Assembly (NCBI GenBank): GCA_938075415.1
Contig: CALJHC010000003.1
Coordinates: 558,001-622,000 of the forward strand
Length of the DNA stretch: 64,000 nucleotides
Origin: an uncultured Rubripirellula sp.
GTDB taxonomy: Bacteria; Planctomycetota; Planctomycetia; Pirellulales; Pirellulaceae
Direction: 5' to 3'
Shown: positions 61,692 to 64,000 of the stretch, one piece after another
Numbering within the stretch: the first letter of the stretch is position 1
How the letters are laid out: each line of letters starts with the position of its first letter
Translations under genes and position numbers: made by a program
The notes under the pieces: model-generated
Databases searched by the model: none
What the model was told of the DNA's origin: nothing
The model's input: the letters and a program-made list of their open reading frames with translations, nothing else

Positions 61692-63785
61692 ATGGAAAAG
61701 AAGACAGATCAAAGTGAACCGAGCGGCCCAGAATCACAAGAAAATCGCCGGGGAAACAATACGCTTTTTATCGCGATCATTCTCGCTGCTCTCGTTGTCT
61801 TACTTTTCTACAATCGAGGGGAGGAGCGTTCGCTTATCTCTGCGAGCTTTTTCCAGTCGCAATTGGAGCGGGGCAATATCGAGGAGGTGGGCATCAGTGA
61901 ACGGCGGGTCTTTGGTACGTTCGTCGACAGGCCAGAAATCCCAGCGAGTGTCATCGCCGAGTCGAACCAATCCCCGCGATCTCGGGATTCAAGCGACAAA
62001 GAACCCAGTACCTATCTTTCAAAATTTGCCTTCAACCGACCGACCGACGCAGGCTGGGTCACCCAGCTTGAATCGGAGCTCAAGAGCCAGAATGTCGCTT
62101 ACAACTACTTGGAGCCAGACAACACGCAGCAGGTGATCTACTTCATCGCTTTGATCGGTCTGCCGCTTGGTATTCTCTTCTTTCTTTTCATGATGCTTCG
62201 TCGTACTCGCAGTGACATCATGGGTGGAGGCTTCCTCTCGGGGTTTAGCAAAAGTCCCGCGAAGCGGTTCGAAGCCAGCGAAAAGATGGTGACCTTCGAT
62301 GATGTTGCTGGCTTGGAAGGAGTTAAGGCGGATCTTCAGGAGATTGTTGATTTCCTGAAAACTCCGGAAAAATTCCAAAAGTTAGGGGGCCGAGTCCCTA
62401 AGGGAGTCCTCCTCAATGGTCCTCCGGGGACCGGTAAGACCCTGCTTGCAAGAGCAGTGGCGGGCGAAGCAGGAGTCCCATTTTTCTCGGTCAACGGTAG
62501 TGAATTCATTCAAATGTTCGTTGGTGTTGGAGCCAGTCGAGTTCGAGATCTGTTCAAAACGGCAAAAGAGAGCAGTCCCGCTATCATTTTCATCGACGAA
62601 ATCGATGCAGTAGGCCGACAACGCGGTGCGGGTCTGGGTGGTGGTCATGATGAACGTGAGCAAACATTGAATCAAATCTTGGGAGAAATGGATGGTTTCG
62701 CAGCCAACCAGGCCGTGATTGTTGTCGCGGCCACCAACCGGCCCGATGTCCTTGACCCCGCACTGTTACGGCCCGGACGCTTTGATCGCCACATCACCGT
62801 CGGGCGACCAACGATGAAGGGTCGCGAGGCCATCTTTAAGGTTCATGTGCGTGATGTTCCTCTTTCCGACGATGTCGAACTACGACGTCTTGCCGCTGGC
62901 ACCGTTGGTCTCACCGGTGCCGACATTCGCAACATGGTCAACGAGGCGGCTCTCTGGGCGGCACGCCAAGATAAGAAAATTGTAGGGATGAGTGATTTTG
63001 ATTACGCCCGTGACAAAATCCTGATGGGAGCCAAGCGAGAAGAAGTTCTGCAAGATAGTGAGAAGGAAAAGACCGCCTATCACGAGGCAGGCCATACGCT
63101 GACCGCGTGGCATCTGGATGGCGCCCATATCGTGCACAAAGTCACCATTATTCCGAGAGGTCGCGCTTTGGGTGTCACTCAATATGTGCCCAACGAAGAT
63201 CGACTTAGCATCAGCAGAAAAGAACTCGACCATCAGCTCATTGTGTTGCTCGGTGGGCGAGCGGCTGAAAAAATCATCTATAACGAAACGTGTGTCGGGG
63301 CAGAGAATGACCTTGAGCGCGCCACCAGTATCGCAAGAAAAATGGTCACCCACTGGGGTATGAGCCCCAAAATCGGACCGGTCAGCTACAAAACAAGCGA
63401 TGAAGACCCATTTCTGGGTAGAGAGATTCACCAATCAAGACAATTTAGCGAGCACACCCAGGAATTGATCGACGAAGAAGTCGCTCAACTTCTGTTAGAA
63501 GCCGATCAAAAAGCCGAGCAACTGCTGAAAGAGCATCGAGTGGAACTTGAGAAAATCACCAAGGCGCTTCTCGAGCACGAAGAGCTTGGTGAGAAAGATT
63601 TAACGGATCTCATCGGTCCCTCGATTCAATCGAGGATGAACCCCGCTCCTAAGGAAGAAAAGGACCAAGTCGCTTCACCCAAATCGACCGAAGAATCGGA
63701 AGCAGTCGCCGCATCGGAAACGGAAGAAAGCTCAGAGTCGATCGAGGGAACGGAAGGTGAAAGCAATGAAAGTTCTAGCTCCTGA
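61692..63785 (+). CDS. ftsH: ATP-dependent zinc metalloprotease FtsH
   Basis: 697 residues. The N-terminal membrane helix ([17 protein letters not shown]) is followed by a periplasmic domain of about 100 residues and a second helix ([22 protein letters not shown]). The AAA domain has [16 protein letters not shown], Walker [16 protein letters not shown] near 240, Walker [17 protein letters not shown] and the [23 protein letters not shown]. The metalloprotease HEAGH site is near 465 and the third Zn ligand Asp is in [10 protein letters not shown] near 540. An acidic tail of about 70 residues ends the chain. The ATG at 61692 is preceded by AGGCAGGA. FtsH degrades membrane and regulatory proteins. 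rsgA follows after 60 bp. Confidence 0.95.
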   Translation: MEKKTDQSEPSGPESQENRRGNNTLFIAIILAALVVLLFYNRGEERSLISASFFQSQLERGNIEEVGISERRVFGTFVDRPEIPASVIAESNQSPRSRDSSDKEPSTYLSKFAFNRPTDAGWVTQLESELKSQNVAYNYLEPDNTQQVIYFIALIGLPLGILFFLFMMLRRTRSDIMGGGFLSGFSKSPAKRFEASEKMVTFDDVAGLEGVKADLQEIVDFLKTPEKFQKLGGRVPKGVLLNGPPGTGKTLLARAVAGEAGVPFFSVNGSEFIQMFVGVGASRVRDLFKTAKESSPAIIFIDEIDAVGRQRGAGLGGGHDEREQTLNQILGEMDGFAANQAVIVVAATNRPDVLDPALLRPGRFDRHITVGRPTMKGREAIFKVHVRDVPLSDDVELRRLAAGTVGLTGADIRNMVNEAALWAARQDKKIVGMSDFDYARDKILMGAKREEVLQDSEKEKTAYHEAGHTLTAWHLDGAHIVHKVTIIPRGRALGVTQYVPNEDRLSISRKELDHQLIVLLGGRAAEKIIYNETCVGAENDLERATSIARKMVTHWGMSPKIGPVSYKTSDEDPFLGREIHQSRQFSEHTQELIDEEVAQLLLEADQKAEQLLKEHRVELEKITKALLEHEELGEKDLTDLIGPSIQSRMNPAPKEEKDQVASPKSTEESEAVAASETEESSESIEGTEGESNESSSS

Positions 63786-63845
63786 GCCGCTTCGCTTGAG
63801 GATGTTAGAGGGCAACCTGTCTCTAGCGATGGTTCCTAACAACTG

Positions 63846-64000
63846 ATGGCTAAAAACAAACGCCAGAAGCAGCGAACTTCGTTTAGAAAAAAGTACCAAG
63901 ATCGTGTGCGGCAAGGTGACTTCACACGAGACTTTCACACGGGCGACCAAGAACGTCTTGCAGATGTTCAGCAAAGTGAACGTGTTAGTGGCAAGGGTGA
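63846..64000 (+). CDS. rsgA: Ribosome small-subunit-dependent GTPase RsgA, 5' part
   Basis: This is the first 51 codons only; the gene continues past the window. It starts MAKNKRQKQRTSFRKKYQDR and goes on to ERVSGKG, the basic, Arg/Lys-rich N-terminal extension seen in planctomycete RsgA/YjeQ proteins ahead of the OB fold. RsgA is a circularly permuted GTPase that helps mature the 30S subunit. The start ATG at 63846 lies 60 bp after the ftsH stop. The identification rests on the N-terminal extension alone, because the GTPase domain is not visible. Confidence 0.6.
   Translation, partial: MAKNKRQKQRTSFRKKYQDRVRQGDFTRDFHTGDQERLADVQQSERVSGKG

Overview
The window is a piece of a bacterial chromosome with about 50% GC. 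Almost every gene content signal points to the phylum Planctomycetota, probably Pirellulaceae-like. The signals are two DUF1080 (3-keto-disaccharide hydrolase fold) secreted proteins, a type I sulfatase, a PVC-type haem-binding dehydrogenase, a CehA/McbA metallohydrolase, a TIGR03000-repeat protein with a Gly-Ser-Ser-Gly-Gly surface region, an HTTM membrane protein, a transmembrane Ser/Thr kinase, an archaeal-type prolyl-tRNA synthetase and several acidic lipoproteins. No rRNA, tRNA, CRISPR array, insertion sequence or phage gene was recognised. The lineage is inferred from reading the proteins, not from a search.

Layout. 1-6 kb: 2Fe-2S ferredoxin, alpha/beta hydrolase divergent from the RNA ligase-type 2',3'-cyclic phosphodiesterase (thpR), a long acidic lipoprotein with a 15-bp tandem repeat, and a glycosyltransferase-like protein. 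6-13 kb: small planctomycete protein, VTT membrane protein, FMN-binding oxidase-fold protein, trpA, pgi, gpmI. 13-21.9 kb (all minus strand): HTTM protein and its overlapping partner, TIGR03000 protein, secreted isoaspartyl methyltransferase, Ppx/GppA phosphatase, bile-acid-type symporter overlapping a HAD phosphatase, DUF1080 protein. 21.9-30 kb: ilvD, then a convergent block with a dehydrogenase-cytochrome, a CehA/McbA-type protein and a decayed cytochrome-domain gene. 30-39 kb: ABC-F ATPase, orphan ABC ATPase, ispF, cysS-ruvC-ruvA operon, proS.

39-46 kb is a minus-strand flagellar operon, fliF-fliG-fliH-fliI-fliJ in transcription order, preceded by a small histidine-kinase-type ATPase domain gene rather than the usual flgB-flgC-fliE. 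46-49.6 kb: comB, a secreted Pro/Ser-rich protein, rpmB-gatC and a small lipoprotein. 49.8-54 kb: a second DUF1080 protein, a tiny cytochrome c and a 942-residue Ser/Thr kinase whose extracytoplasmic half looks like a beta-helix. 54-64 kb: sulfatase, DapA/NanA-family aldolase, zinc alcohol dehydrogenase, RecQ helicase with an added C-terminal DNA-binding-like region, FtsH, and the first 51 codons of rsgA, cut by the window end.

Most genes are single housekeeping or secreted-protein units. Real operons are marked by 1-4 nt overlaps (HTTM pair, HAD/symporter, cysS/ruvC, fliH/fliI) or short gaps (rpmB/gatC, fliF-J). Several minus-strand genes end in readable hairpin-plus-T-run terminators. No single unmistakable new system was found. 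The best leads are the HTTM pair, the secreted methyltransferase-lectin-like fusion, the EF-hand pair inside a CehA/McbA protein, the beta-helix kinase, the Met-free mini-cytochrome and the kinase-domain gene fronting the flagellar operon.
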